A stretch of 64,000 bases of DNA. Origin: Sipunculus nudus (taxonomy: Eukaryota > Annelida > Sipuncula > Golfingiida > Sipunculidae). Within the stretch, counting starts at the first letter, position 1, and every line of letters starts with the position of its first letter. The position numbers and the translations under genes are program-made. The notes beneath the pieces are model-generated. The model was not told the origin of the DNA, made no database searches, and saw only the letters and a list, made by a program, of their open reading frames with translations. This document shows, piece by piece, positions 18,641 to 26,950 of the stretch. The stretch lies in contig JAPPUL010000069.1 in assembly GCA_026874595.1 (NCBI GenBank), positions 560,001 through 624,000 on the forward strand, given 5' to 3'.

Positions 18641-20645
18641 TAATTACTGCTTTCAAATTCAAAATATATATTGTGTTCCTTGTATATATCCTTCTTTAGA
18701 ATTCGCTCAGTACGTTAAAAATACTTTCTTAGCACTAAACCCTGACTGTATTGCTATACAGCTTCCTAGTAGCATATTAGCTAAACTAAAACTCGCCGTA
18801 CAAAGACTCCCTTACCTTTCTCTATTGGCATATAATACACCTAATTCAAATACAAAAAAACATTTAGTAATAGAACCTACAAATCCTTTTGTAGAAGCAA
18901 CTCGTCTTGCTCTTGAATATGAGGTTGAACTCTATCTAGTCGATAACGATGATAAAGAATATAACAAAGATAAAGTATACAAAGACAATTTTAACAGCAT
19001 CTGGATTGATATTGACTACTACCTTTTTAAATGTGGCCTTAAGGACTTTTATAGCACATATAAAAAAAGCATTAATACAAAAAGTCAAAATAAAGATGAT
19101 TTGAAATCCATACTTACTATGGTCTATCAGATTAAGAATATGGCACTCTCCTATAACAAGGTCCTTTTCTTATATGATATTAATTATCATGAGATGATAA
19201 ACGCCTTGCTTTCTGACAAAGACATACTAAATCCTAACTACAATACTCATGATGCAAAACTTGAATGCCATGACAACCATATTAATATATTTCACCTGCC
19301 AAGCTCTAAATACAATGATATACTCCCAAATATGCCATTCTTGACTTACACATATGAATTAATGCGCAAAGGCTTAAATCGTTTCCATACAGAGCTAAAT
19401 CCACAAAGACCCCTCCTACATACCAAAATTGACAAAAAGAATACTCAAGAATTTATATCACAAACAGAAGATATTGCAGAATGGTTAGCTCCTATAAAGT
19501 CTAAAGAATCTCACCTTGATCGCTATGACTTTTTGCACGATTTAATAATTTATACGAAAAATACATACCAAAAATATTGGGGTCCCTTACGAGAAGGAGC
19601 ACCCGCTATCACTTTAAAACTTGCAAGGAATTATGCCTTAATCGAAAATAATTTAGTTCCAAATCCACAGCAACTTTTATATGCTGCAAAAAATGTTGTA
19701 AACAATACTTTCGCATATGAGCTATATCGTATAATGAGTTTTTATCCCTTTCAAGATAATTACGACATGTTAGCTGAATTCAAAAAAGAAGTATTTTATA
19801 AAAACAAACACAAAAAGCAAAAAAAACAAACACAAAAACAAATACTAAAACAAAAATCATGGTTAAAAACACAAAATATATCCTTCATAACAAAATTCGA
19901 AAACAAAGAACGAGCATCAGGATTTTGGTATTCACTATGGGATAAAGGCAGCATTATATCATATGATAAAGAAGACATTAGGCTTGAAAACTATTGCAAT
20001 TATTTAAGAGGACTTGGCAATGATATCCTAAAGAGCAAGATAAATAAAGAAGCAGAGTTAACAACTTCCTTTTTAGACGCTCTTAACACAAGAGAAACTA
20101 TTAGAGAACTTGCACGGGGAAAAATAATTGTTTGCGAAGAGAGTAGTATGCTTAAAAAGTTTGTTGGGAATGTGGTTATAATATTTGACTCTGCAAAGGA
20201 TGCTAAACAAGATATTTACACAACAACGATGTCCTGGTTTGCTGAAGGAGCTCGGAGTAGTGATATAATATTATATTCAACTACACCTGGAGAGAAGTTA
20301 GTTGGACCTGGTATTAGCTTGGCGGAATATGGCGGACTTTTATCTGTATACCCGCCAACGGGCAAAAAAGACTCATGGAGTAAAAACCAATTTGATAAAA
20401 AGATAATTAAAAGTGAGCACCTTCTCCTTAGTTCTGTAATCCTTTCTACAGGAACTCATATTGTATGCCTTTCAAAAGAAATGCCAAGTAAATATATTTA
20501 CAATTTTGCATCAAAGCACAAAAAAGCAATTATACATATTCCAATAAGTAAAGTATCTCCGTATCTTCTAACAAAGATAAAGTTCTTTCATTGCCTATCT
20601 GATACAAAGCTACACTCCATCGCCAATAAATACATAAAATTGTAA
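18621..20645 (+). CDS. Large TraB/DUF5682-like protein paired with MoxR
   Basis: About 674 residues, no signal or clear membrane segment. The first 120 residues follow the layout of TraB/DUF5682-type proteins: a strand ending in a proline-rich turn (VPCIYPSLEFAQYVKNTF), a helix, a strand ending in LNPDCIAIQLP, then LPYLSLLAYNTP and a block ending LALEYEVELYLVDND. A middle helical part follows, then a lysine/glutamine-rich stretch near residue 400, and a C-terminal alpha/beta part with KIIVCEESSMLKKF and VVIIFDSAKDAKQD. Large DUF5682 proteins are typically encoded beside a MoxR ATPase, which fits this context. The assignment is inference from pattern and neighbourhood. ATG 18621 has GAG eight bases upstream; ATG 18615 is an alternative. 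Confidence 0.6.
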   Translation: MITSLFNNYCFQIQNIYCVPCIYPSLEFAQYVKNTFLALNPDCIAIQLPSSILAKLKLAVQRLPYLSLLAYNTPNSNTKKHLVIEPTNPFVEATRLALEYEVELYLVDNDDKEYNKDKVYKDNFNSIWIDIDYYLFKCGLKDFYSTYKKSINTKSQNKDDLKSILTMVYQIKNMALSYNKVLFLYDINYHEMINALLSDKDILNPNYNTHDAKLECHDNHINIFHLPSSKYNDILPNMPFLTYTYELMRKGLNRFHTELNPQRPLLHTKIDKKNTQEFISQTEDIAEWLAPIKSKESHLDRYDFLHDLIIYTKNTYQKYWGPLREGAPAITLKLARNYALIENNLVPNPQQLLYAAKNVVNNTFAYELYRIMSFYPFQDNYDMLAEFKKEVFYKNKHKKQKKQTQKQILKQKSWLKTQNISFITKFENKERASGFWYSLWDKGSIISYDKEDIRLENYCNYLRGLGNDILKSKINKEAELTTSFLDALNTRETIRELARGKIIVCEESSMLKKFVGNVVIIFDSAKDAKQDIYTTTMSWFAEGARSSDIILYSTTPGEKLVGPGISLAEYGGLLSVYPPTGKKDSWSKNQFDKKIIKSEHLLLSSVILSTGTHIVCLSKEMPSKYIYNFASKHKKAIIHIPISKVSPYLLTKIKFFHCLSDTKLHSIANKYIKL

Positions 20646-20867
20646 ACGCATCCCTTACAATTATCCTTTTAAATCCTTTTAAATCCTTACTACAAATGTT
20701 TTTTTTACTAAATTTAAAATTAAGTATGTCGCTTATTTTTGTAAGCAAAGGCATAAAAGCCAAAGGTTAATAAATTAAGGCATATCAAAAAGTTAAACAG
20801 ATTTTGCCTTAACGAGGTTTAGAATGTAAAAGTAAAAAAGTAAAAGTAAAAAAAAAGGAGACATATT

Positions 20868-21848
20868 ATGCTAAAAACAGATAATAGGGTCATAGGGATT
20901 GCGTTAAATCGATTCATTTTAGAAGAACGAGCTCGCCAGCCAAAGGCAACAGGTGGTTTTTCAATAGCCTTAACTGCAATAGAAACAGCAACAAAAATAA
21001 TAAGTGCAAGAATAAGACGAGCTGGACTTTCCGATATACTAGGTTCTTCTGGTAATATTAATGTCCAAGGAGAAGAAGTTCAGAAGCTTGATGAGATTTC
21101 AAATAACATTATGATTAAACACCTATCTTCCTCAGGGCAGTTTTATGCAATAGCTTCTGAGGAACTTGAGAATATAATATACCCTGAGGCAGGTAAGGAT
21201 AGTAAATATATTATAGCAATGGATCCTCTAGACGGCTCATCCAATATCGATGTCAATATTAGTGTCGGCACCATATTTTCAATTAAAAGACGTATACGCG
21301 GAGATGAAACCGATTTTTATACTCCAGGTAAAACTCAAGTTGCAGCAGGATATGTACTATATGGCTCCTCAACAATACTTGTATACACAGCAGGTGATGG
21401 CGTAAATGCCTTTACATTAGACCCAACCGTCGGAACATATCTACTATCACATCCGAATATGTGTATTAAAGACAAAGGAAATATATACTCTTTCAATGAG
21501 GCTTATTTTGATAAGTGGAATCCTGCTGTACAAGGGTATATTAAAAAGATAAAAGAAGATAAGACCTATAGTGCACGATATACAGGTTCACTAGTTGCTG
21601 ATGTGCACAGGACGATTATAAAAGGTGGGATCTTTGGATACCCCGAAGAGGCAAAATCCAAAAAGGCTAAACTACGAGTGCTTTATGAGATTGCACCTAT
21701 GGCTTTTATAATTGAACAAGCTTGTGGCTTAGCATTCTGTGGCACTACCGCCGCACTTGATTACATACAATCTTCTTTACATGAAAGAGCACCTTTTTTC
21801 CTCGGCAGTAAAGAAAATATAGACGAATTGATGTCTTTCATAAGCTAA
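20868..21848 (+). CDS. fbp: Fructose-1,6-bisphosphatase, class I
   Basis: A 326-residue enzyme that hydrolyses fructose 1,6-bisphosphate to fructose 6-phosphate in gluconeogenesis or the Calvin cycle. The metal-binding loop AMDPLDGSSNIDVNISVGTIFSI-type motif is intact (MDPLDGSSN), as are ASEELENI, the substrate-binding RYTGSLVADVHRTI and the C-terminal LHERAPFFLGSKENI. Length is normal for class I. AAAAGGAGACATATT before the ATG is a strong ribosome-binding site. It supplies fructose 6-phosphate that the sucrose-phosphate synthase encoded at 41485-43599 could use. A 13-bp tandem repeat begins in its last codons. Confidence 0.94.
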   Translation: MLKTDNRVIGIALNRFILEERARQPKATGGFSIALTAIETATKIISARIRRAGLSDILGSSGNINVQGEEVQKLDEISNNIMIKHLSSSGQFYAIASEELENIIYPEAGKDSKYIIAMDPLDGSSNIDVNISVGTIFSIKRRIRGDETDFYTPGKTQVAAGYVLYGSSTILVYTAGDGVNAFTLDPTVGTYLLSHPNMCIKDKGNIYSFNEAYFDKWNPAVQGYIKKIKEDKTYSARYTGSLVADVHRTIIKGGIFGYPEEAKSKKAKLRVLYEIAPMAFIIEQACGLAFCGTTAALDYIQSSLHERAPFFLGSKENIDELMSFIS

Positions 21849-21900
21849 CTTTATAAGCTAACTTTATAAGCTAACTTCATAAGCTAACTTCATAAGCTAG
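21840..21900. repeat. 13-bp tandem repeat over the fbp stop codon, four copies plus a partial
   Basis: Units of ATAAGCTAACTTT/C at 21840, 21853, 21866 and 21879, then a partial copy. The first unit contains the fbp codons Ile-Ser and the TAA stop. It fills the convergent gap with the heme A synthase gene. Confidence 0.9.
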
Positions 21901-21910
21901 ATAAATATTC

Positions 21911-23065
21911 CTAAGCTTTACGCCCTAAACGTGTGCTTATAATAAAAGATACTGTCAATAACAAAAACCCTACTCCTTGATGTAAAGTCCCTGTCAAAAC
22001 AGTTGTACCGCTTTTGGGTAGGAAGTTTAATAGTGTTATAACTCCTAGTATCACTTGTATAAATCCTATAAATACCAAGATGTTAGGTAGTTTAGACCTT
22101 AATAAAAATCCCTGCCTCTTAAATAGTACAAATAATATTCCTATATAGATTAATACCAAATAAGCGAGCATCCTATGATTAAATTGTACATTCAATTTGT
22201 TTTCCCAAAAGTTTAAATACCATGGATTTAAACTGTATAAGCCAGGAGGGATAATATATCCATCAAAATTACCAAGCATTAACGGAAACGTCTTAGACAC
22301 CATACCCGCTTTTATCCCTGCAACTATGCCTCCTGACACTATTGTTAAACTAATTAAAACTGTAAGTGTTATTGTCCCTATATATAACCCTTTACTATAA
22401 CCACCTTCTGCTCCGTAATCACCTTCTGCTACATAAGAAGAAAAACTCATCAGCAACCAAAGTATATAAAGATATATCAATAAGGCGAAACTTAAGTGTA
22501 AGGTAAGACGATATGGACTAACATTTACCAAACTGCCCTGTATATGCGCGCTTGATTCATCTAGGCCACTCTTTACCATTATCCAACCAACAAACCCTTG
22601 TAAAGCTCCAAGTACAAACATCATAAAGAACTTTAATATCTCTTTCCGCGTTAATACTCGTTTTTGTATGTAATATCTTATCACAAAGTATATAAACGGT
22701 ACCAAGAATATTATCCCGCCTAGTACTCGGCCTATTAACCTATGCATATACTCAAGCCAAAATATACTCTTATACCCTTCTAAATCCATCCCCTCTCCCG
22801 AATACGTTATCCTATATTCTGCACTATTCTTATACCCTGAGAAACTATTTGCCCAAGCTTCTTCACTTAACGGCGGGATTACTCCCATCAATAACTTTAA
22901 GTCCACCATAGATAAGCCAGAACCCGTTAAACGCGTTGCCCCTCCCAATAACACTATCACAAACGTTATAACTAACAATGTCGATAACCATATCCGGACC
23001 TTACCCTCTACCTTCTCCCTTTCCTCCTTACACTCCTCATCCTTTTCCTTCCGCTCTCCATTCAT
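21911..23065 (-). CDS. Heme A synthase, COX15/CtaA family
   Basis: A 384-residue inner-membrane protein with eight predicted helices. Signatures are GGATRLTGSGLSMVDLKLLM near the N-terminus, the heme-ligand motif EYMHRLIGR, the loop QGFVGWIMVKSGLDE, LTLHLSFALL, FNHRMLAYLV and LHQGVGFLLL. It oxidises heme O to heme A for aa3-type cytochrome oxidases, so such an oxidase is expected elsewhere. A highly charged Glu/Lys-rich N-terminus precedes the first helix. A GAGAG ribosome-binding site lies before the ATG. Downstream of tmk on the same strand. Confidence 0.9.
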   Translation of the reverse strand: MNGERKEKDEECKEEREKVEGKVRIWLSTLLVITFVIVLLGGATRLTGSGLSMVDLKLLMGVIPPLSEEAWANSFSGYKNSAEYRITYSGEGMDLEGYKSIFWLEYMHRLIGRVLGGIIFLVPFIYFVIRYYIQKRVLTRKEILKFFMMFVLGALQGFVGWIMVKSGLDESSAHIQGSLVNVSPYRLTLHLSFALLIYLYILWLLMSFSSYVAEGDYGAEGGYSKGLYIGTITLTVLISLTIVSGGIVAGIKAGMVSKTFPLMLGNFDGYIIPPGLYSLNPWYLNFWENKLNVQFNHRMLAYLVLIYIGILFVLFKRQGFLLRSKLPNILVFIGFIQVILGVITLLNFLPKSGTTVLTGTLHQGVGFLLLTVSFIISTRLGRKA

Positions 23066-23118
23066 TTTAAACTCTCTTGTGCCTTATTGCTTTATTTTAA
23101 GCTTATTTTAAGCTTATT

Positions 23119-23736
23119 TTAAATTTCGTAGAATGCAAGCACCCTCTCCTCTAATCCCTCCACAAGCTCGATGAATACTTCCTTCTTACTCATAGTTCCG
23201 TCTATTTTATGCATATACTCATAGCTCATGCCGTCAAATATCTTTTGTACCTTCTTTAAGTATTCTTTATCTTCAAAATATGTTCGGCGTCTTGACCTGC
23301 CTTCTATCCGTCTTATACATTCTTCTAGCGATACATCTAAGTAAAATAATATATCTGGCTTTGGAAAACCTCCATTCTCTTTTTCTATCCGCTCTTTTGA
23401 AAGCCCTTTTGCCCCTTGATAGGCTATCGTTGAATAATAATATCTGTCCAATACCACTATCTTACCTGCTAATAGACCAGGTTTTATATTTTCATTTACA
23501 TCCCATTTGCGATCTTTAATAAATAAAGCGTACTCCTCTTCTGCCGAAAGCTTTATTCCTTCTCTTATACAATAACTAAGCCGTTTGCCATATTCACTCT
23601 CTTTACTCGGCTCCTTCAAGAATATACTCGGATAGTCTCGGCTTTCTAAATATTCCCTTAGAAGCTTACACTGGCTGCTCTTTCCTGAACCGTCAAGCCC
23701 TTCTAGTACTATTAAATGACCTTGCTTTCTCCTCAA
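23119..23736 (-). CDS. tmk: Thymidylate kinase
   Basis: A 205-residue enzyme phosphorylating dTMP to dTDP. It has the P-loop LEGLDGSGKSSQ, the DRYYYSTIAYQG substrate-binding motif and the arginine-rich lid IRRIEGRSRRR. The start is TTG with a very purine-rich AGGAGGAGAGGAAGG upstream, a strong ribosome-binding site. It starts 21 bp after the stop of the small basic protein gene and is followed by heme A synthase after 53 bp that include an 11-bp triplicate (TTATTTTAAGC). Confidence 0.92.
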   Translation of the reverse strand: MRRKQGHLIVLEGLDGSGKSSQCKLLREYLESRDYPSIFLKEPSKESEYGKRLSYCIREGIKLSAEEEYALFIKDRKWDVNENIKPGLLAGKIVVLDRYYYSTIAYQGAKGLSKERIEKENGGFPKPDILFYLDVSLEECIRRIEGRSRRRTYFEDKEYLKKVQKIFDGMSYEYMHKIDGTMSKKEVFIELVEGLEERVLAFYEI

Positions 23737-23757
23737 AACCTTCCTCTCCTCCTTTAC

Positions 23758-23952
23758 TTAACGATTTGTCCCTCTAAGTTGAGCTGCTCGTGAACCTATA
23801 TCTGTCCCCTCTCCGGAAAGACCCCCTTTCGTTAGCAACTCCTTTCTACGACCAAACAGCTTCTTTTCTCGCTTTAGCTTCTTAGCAAGCCGCTTCTTCC
23901 TAAGTCGCTCTTGCTTTTGTAGTTTTAATATGTAGTTCTTTCTGTTTGACAT
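23758..23952 (-). CDS. Small, highly basic protein of unknown function
   Basis: 64 residues, about one third Lys/Arg, beginning MSNRKNYILKLQKQERLRKK and ending in a glycine-rich tail. GAGG lies about 11 bases before the ATG. Position in a tight run before tmk (21 bp) and its strongly biased composition favour a real gene, perhaps nucleic-acid or ribosome binding, but no family was recognised. Confidence 0.5.
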   Translation of the reverse strand: MSNRKNYILKLQKQERLRKKRLAKKLKREKKLFGRRKELLTKGGLSGEGTDIGSRAAQLRGTNR

Positions 23953-24183
23953 CTTATTTCTATCCTCTTAATTTATTATCTTAATTTATTAGCTCTTTTT
24001 TATTAACTTCCTATCTCTTCCTTCCTACATAGATTCTCTCTCTAGATTCAAATACATTTAATCAGTCTCATAATGATAATATATACTCTTTCCTATAGCA
24101 AGATATTATTTTAAAGCTCCTTTATTCTCCCCTTATACACTCCTTTATGTGCCCCCCCCTTGTGCCCCCACTTGTGAGCCTTA

Positions 24184-24711
24184 TTACCTCTTCTCTTTAT
24201 TACCAGCTGGAACTTTCCCTTCCTTAGAAAATATGCGGCCTCCAAATGGATCAAATACTTTATCTTCTCGAAGCTCCGTATGTACCAAAATCCCGCCGAG
24301 CTTCCCCATTATCCCCATCAGTATGCTCCCTATAACCGATAAGAACAATAGCACCACCATCACTTTATTTTTAATGTTACGCCCACCTCGGCTTATATAT
24401 AGTATATAGCCTCCGTATGATGCGTAAATAAGACTTAGTATATAAACTATTATGCCAAATGTCTTATGTCGTTCTAATAGTAATATCTCATGCCCTTCTA
24501 CCTTTAAAAGCCTTGCCTCTCCTGCATATAACCCGCTTATATAGGCTATGCTCCCGCTTAGCGACACCAAGAAAAACAGTAGCACACCAAAACGCTTCTC
24601 TTCTTCCTCACCTCCTCTTAAGAGCACTATATATAATAACAATATCATCACTATATACATCCCCACTACCGGAAGATGATTAAATAGTATATGGACCTTC
24701 GTTCCTAATAT
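24184..24711 (-). CDS. DUF2231-like membrane protein, paralogue 1, apparent AUA start
   Basis: About 175 residues with four predicted membrane helices. It is paralogous to the protein at 24807-25292: both have an N-terminal H-x-L-x-N-H-x-PVVG motif, a mid-protein (E/R)HK segment and a C-terminal G-x-(L/M)G-x4-H-x-E motif, a pattern like DUF2231 proteins, where histidines may bind heme. The conserved N-terminal motif lies before the first usual start (GTG 24666); extending upstream gives ILGTKVHILFNHLPV to ATA 24711, directly after an in-frame TAA. GAGG sits nine bases before that ATA. Either AUA (or UUA 24708) initiates, or a base change has destroyed a normal start. Location near heme A synthase suggests respiratory-chain assembly, an inference only. 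Confidence 0.6.
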   Translation of the reverse strand: MLGTKVHILFNHLPVVGMYIVMILLLYIVLLRGGEEEEKRFGVLLFFLVSLSGSIAYISGLYAGEARLLKVEGHEILLLERHKTFGIIVYILSLIYASYGGYILYISRGGRNIKNKVMVVLLFLSVIGSILMGIMGKLGGILVHTELREDKVFDPFGGRIFSKEGKVPAGNKEKR

Positions 24712-24806
24712 TTATCTTTACCTCTTTAGCTTGTTTTTTTTAATTATTTTATCCCGCCCTTCTTTAATCTCTTTGCTCTTTTAGCCCCTTTAAAACCAAC
24801 TTTAAC

Positions 24807-25292
24807 TTAGAGTATCTCATGCTTTATTGTTAAGCCCATATAGCCTATATAATAAATTAAAACCGATACCAGCAAAGACAATAATATAATTACCCGGATT
24901 ACTATATCCGGTATCTCTCCTTTACTTAAATCCCTATACTTTATTAGCACCAGCAAGCTTAGTAAACCCAAACCCAAACTCGATATATAGCCTAGCGTCG
25001 CAAGCTCCTTATGCTCCTCTATTCGCTCATATCTTACCCCCTCACTTATTTGCTTGTCTCCCCTCCCTTCCAATAGCGCCTTTTCTGCTTTGCCTCCTGT
25101 AACGTATACTGGTATCGTTGTTATACAGGATATTAATAACAATAACATTGCCGTTTGTTTTACCCCTGCTTTATCACCCCCACCTTTAATACTACCGCCT
25201 TTCTTAAAACCTACGTACACTAGCATAAAGACTGATAACAATATCCCTACCACCGGAAAATGATTTAATAGTAAATGTAATTGTATTCCCAT
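24807..25292 (-). CDS. DUF2231-like membrane protein, paralogue 2
   Basis: 161 residues with four predicted membrane helices. The N-terminus MGIQLHLLLNHFPVVG is close to that of the neighbouring paralogue; EEHKELATLGY and GYMGLTIKHEIL carry the other conserved histidines. The family is usually a small integral-membrane protein of unknown function and may bind heme b. ATG 25292 is clear. Gap to the downstream paralogue is about 95 bp. Function unknown. Confidence 0.6.
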   Translation of the reverse strand: MGIQLHLLLNHFPVVGILLSVFMLVYVGFKKGGSIKGGGDKAGVKQTAMLLLLISCITTIPVYVTGGKAEKALLEGRGDKQISEGVRYERIEEHKELATLGYISSLGLGLLSLLVLIKYRDLSKGEIPDIVIRVIILLSLLVSVLIYYIGYMGLTIKHEIL

Positions 25293-25483
25293 ACCCTATC
25301 CTTGCTTTAAGATAAATACTTTTTATCTTAATTTGTTATACATATTTCTTACTACTATAAAGCCTTTTTTTCTATAACTTCTATACTTAGTCTTTTTCGC
25401 TTTGTTATTGCCAATACACATGCCTTGTCTTTCTTCTCTCGTCGTTCCTGCTTAAACCTTTAGGCTCAGTCCCCACACTAAAG

Positions 25484-26854
25484 TCAGCGAGTTAGAGCCT
25501 CTGATACCTTCTTGCCAACTGCTTTACGCGCAGGAAAGTATGATGCTACCATCCCAAGTAGTATCGCTCCTGAGGATATTAACAATATATCTTTATATTC
25601 TATCTTCTTCGGAAAGCTTTCTAGATAAAAGATATTCGGATCCATTATATAAAATGGATAGGGATAGCCAAGCCCAAGTTCTGTGCCTATATATTTATAA
25701 AATGTTGTCTTTACAAAGTTTACTGTACTCTCAACTAATATTATGATTTCCGTTAGCGATATAGTTAATAATATCCCAAGCCCTACGCCTACCACTACTC
25801 CAAAAAAACTTATTACGTAACCTTTTAATAAAAATATCTGTTCTATACGTTTGCTTACAAAACCTAGTGTCTTTAATATTCCTATCTCTTGTCGCTTATC
25901 TATTACTATTACACGTATCGATACATACATTGTCACGAATGAAGAGGATAGCAATAAAAACAATATGATTAGCATTAGCTGTTTCTCTCTTTCGAAATCT
26001 TGGAATATCCCTTGCTCTAAGGTCGAGCTTATATTCAAACTTGGATAACGCAACTTAAGCTCTTTTACGTACTCTTTTATATCTTTTTCTTCTTTTAATA
26101 AAAGGCCTATCCTGCTTGGCAGTAGTTCAAACGAAAATACTTCTTTAAGGGCTTTGAAGTTTATAAATACTATGCTTTTATCAAAACGTCCGTAGCCTGC
26201 TGAGTAAAAACCCTTTAGCTTGAACTGCTTTATCTTACTGTTTCTATCAAAATCTATATCGCCACTCGGTAAGAATAGACTTATATTATCTCCTGCAAAT
26301 ACTCCAAGTACATTACCTAGTACGCCTCCTATTATTATTTCATCTACTGATTCAAGACGAAATTCTAGCTCCTCTTTAGCACTTCCAAGTTCAAGCGTCC
26401 CTCCTTCCGATATTATAAAGCTTTCTTTTTCCTCCATCACAAAGTGTTTCTTAAAAAGCTCATTTCGCTCTAGCTCTTTATTGTTTATTGCCTTTATCGT
26501 TACAAAGTATATTGAATCCTCATATTCGCTTTTTACAAAACCTTCACTCTCAAAAAAGGGGGCTGCAAGCTTTACTCTTACATCACTCTCAAGCTCCTTT
26601 ATAAGCTCTTTATAGCCTTTAAACTGATTTTCTCTATCTTCTAGTTTTACATGATAGTTAAACGATAATACCTTCTCTCCTACGCTCTCATGAAAACCGT
26701 TTATCACCGAAAGTACTATTATTGGCAACATCACCGAAAGCGTTACCGTTAACATCGTGATTAATAATAGCTTCGATACAAACACATTCCCTTTCTTCGT
26801 CCTAAGATAACGTCCTGCACTATACAATGAAAGCCTTATACTCAAAAACTCCAC
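25484..26854 (-). CDS. LolC/LolE-like lipoprotein-releasing ABC permease
   Basis: 456 residues with the MacB/FtsX-LolE layout: an N-terminal helix (SKLLLITMLTVTLSVMLPIIVLSVINGFHES region), a periplasmic domain of about 210 residues and three C-terminal helices starting near IILFLLLSSSFVTMYVSIRV, plus the cytoplasmic loop KRQEIGILKTLGF that contacts the ATPase. It extracts lipoproteins from the inner membrane in diderms. No LolD-type ATPase is encoded beside it; it must be elsewhere. A single LolC/E protein may act as a homodimer (LolF type), which cannot be decided here. Confidence 0.8.
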   Translation of the reverse strand: MEFLSIRLSLYSAGRYLRTKKGNVFVSKLLLITMLTVTLSVMLPIIVLSVINGFHESVGEKVLSFNYHVKLEDRENQFKGYKELIKELESDVRVKLAAPFFESEGFVKSEYEDSIYFVTIKAINNKELERNELFKKHFVMEEKESFIISEGGTLELGSAKEELEFRLESVDEIIIGGVLGNVLGVFAGDNISLFLPSGDIDFDRNSKIKQFKLKGFYSAGYGRFDKSIVFINFKALKEVFSFELLPSRIGLLLKEEKDIKEYVKELKLRYPSLNISSTLEQGIFQDFEREKQLMLIILFLLLSSSFVTMYVSIRVIVIDKRQEIGILKTLGFVSKRIEQIFLLKGYVISFFGVVVGVGLGILLTISLTEIIILVESTVNFVKTTFYKYIGTELGLGYPYPFYIMDPNIFYLESFPKKIEYKDILLISSGAILLGMVASYFPARKAVGKKVSEALTR

Positions 26855-26950
26855 TCCCTCATTAATACCTTGCCTCTAACTTAATATGTCCTTGCAACTA
26901 CTTTATTCTCACACCAAAAACTCCCTCTAACAAAAACATATTAGTTAGTT

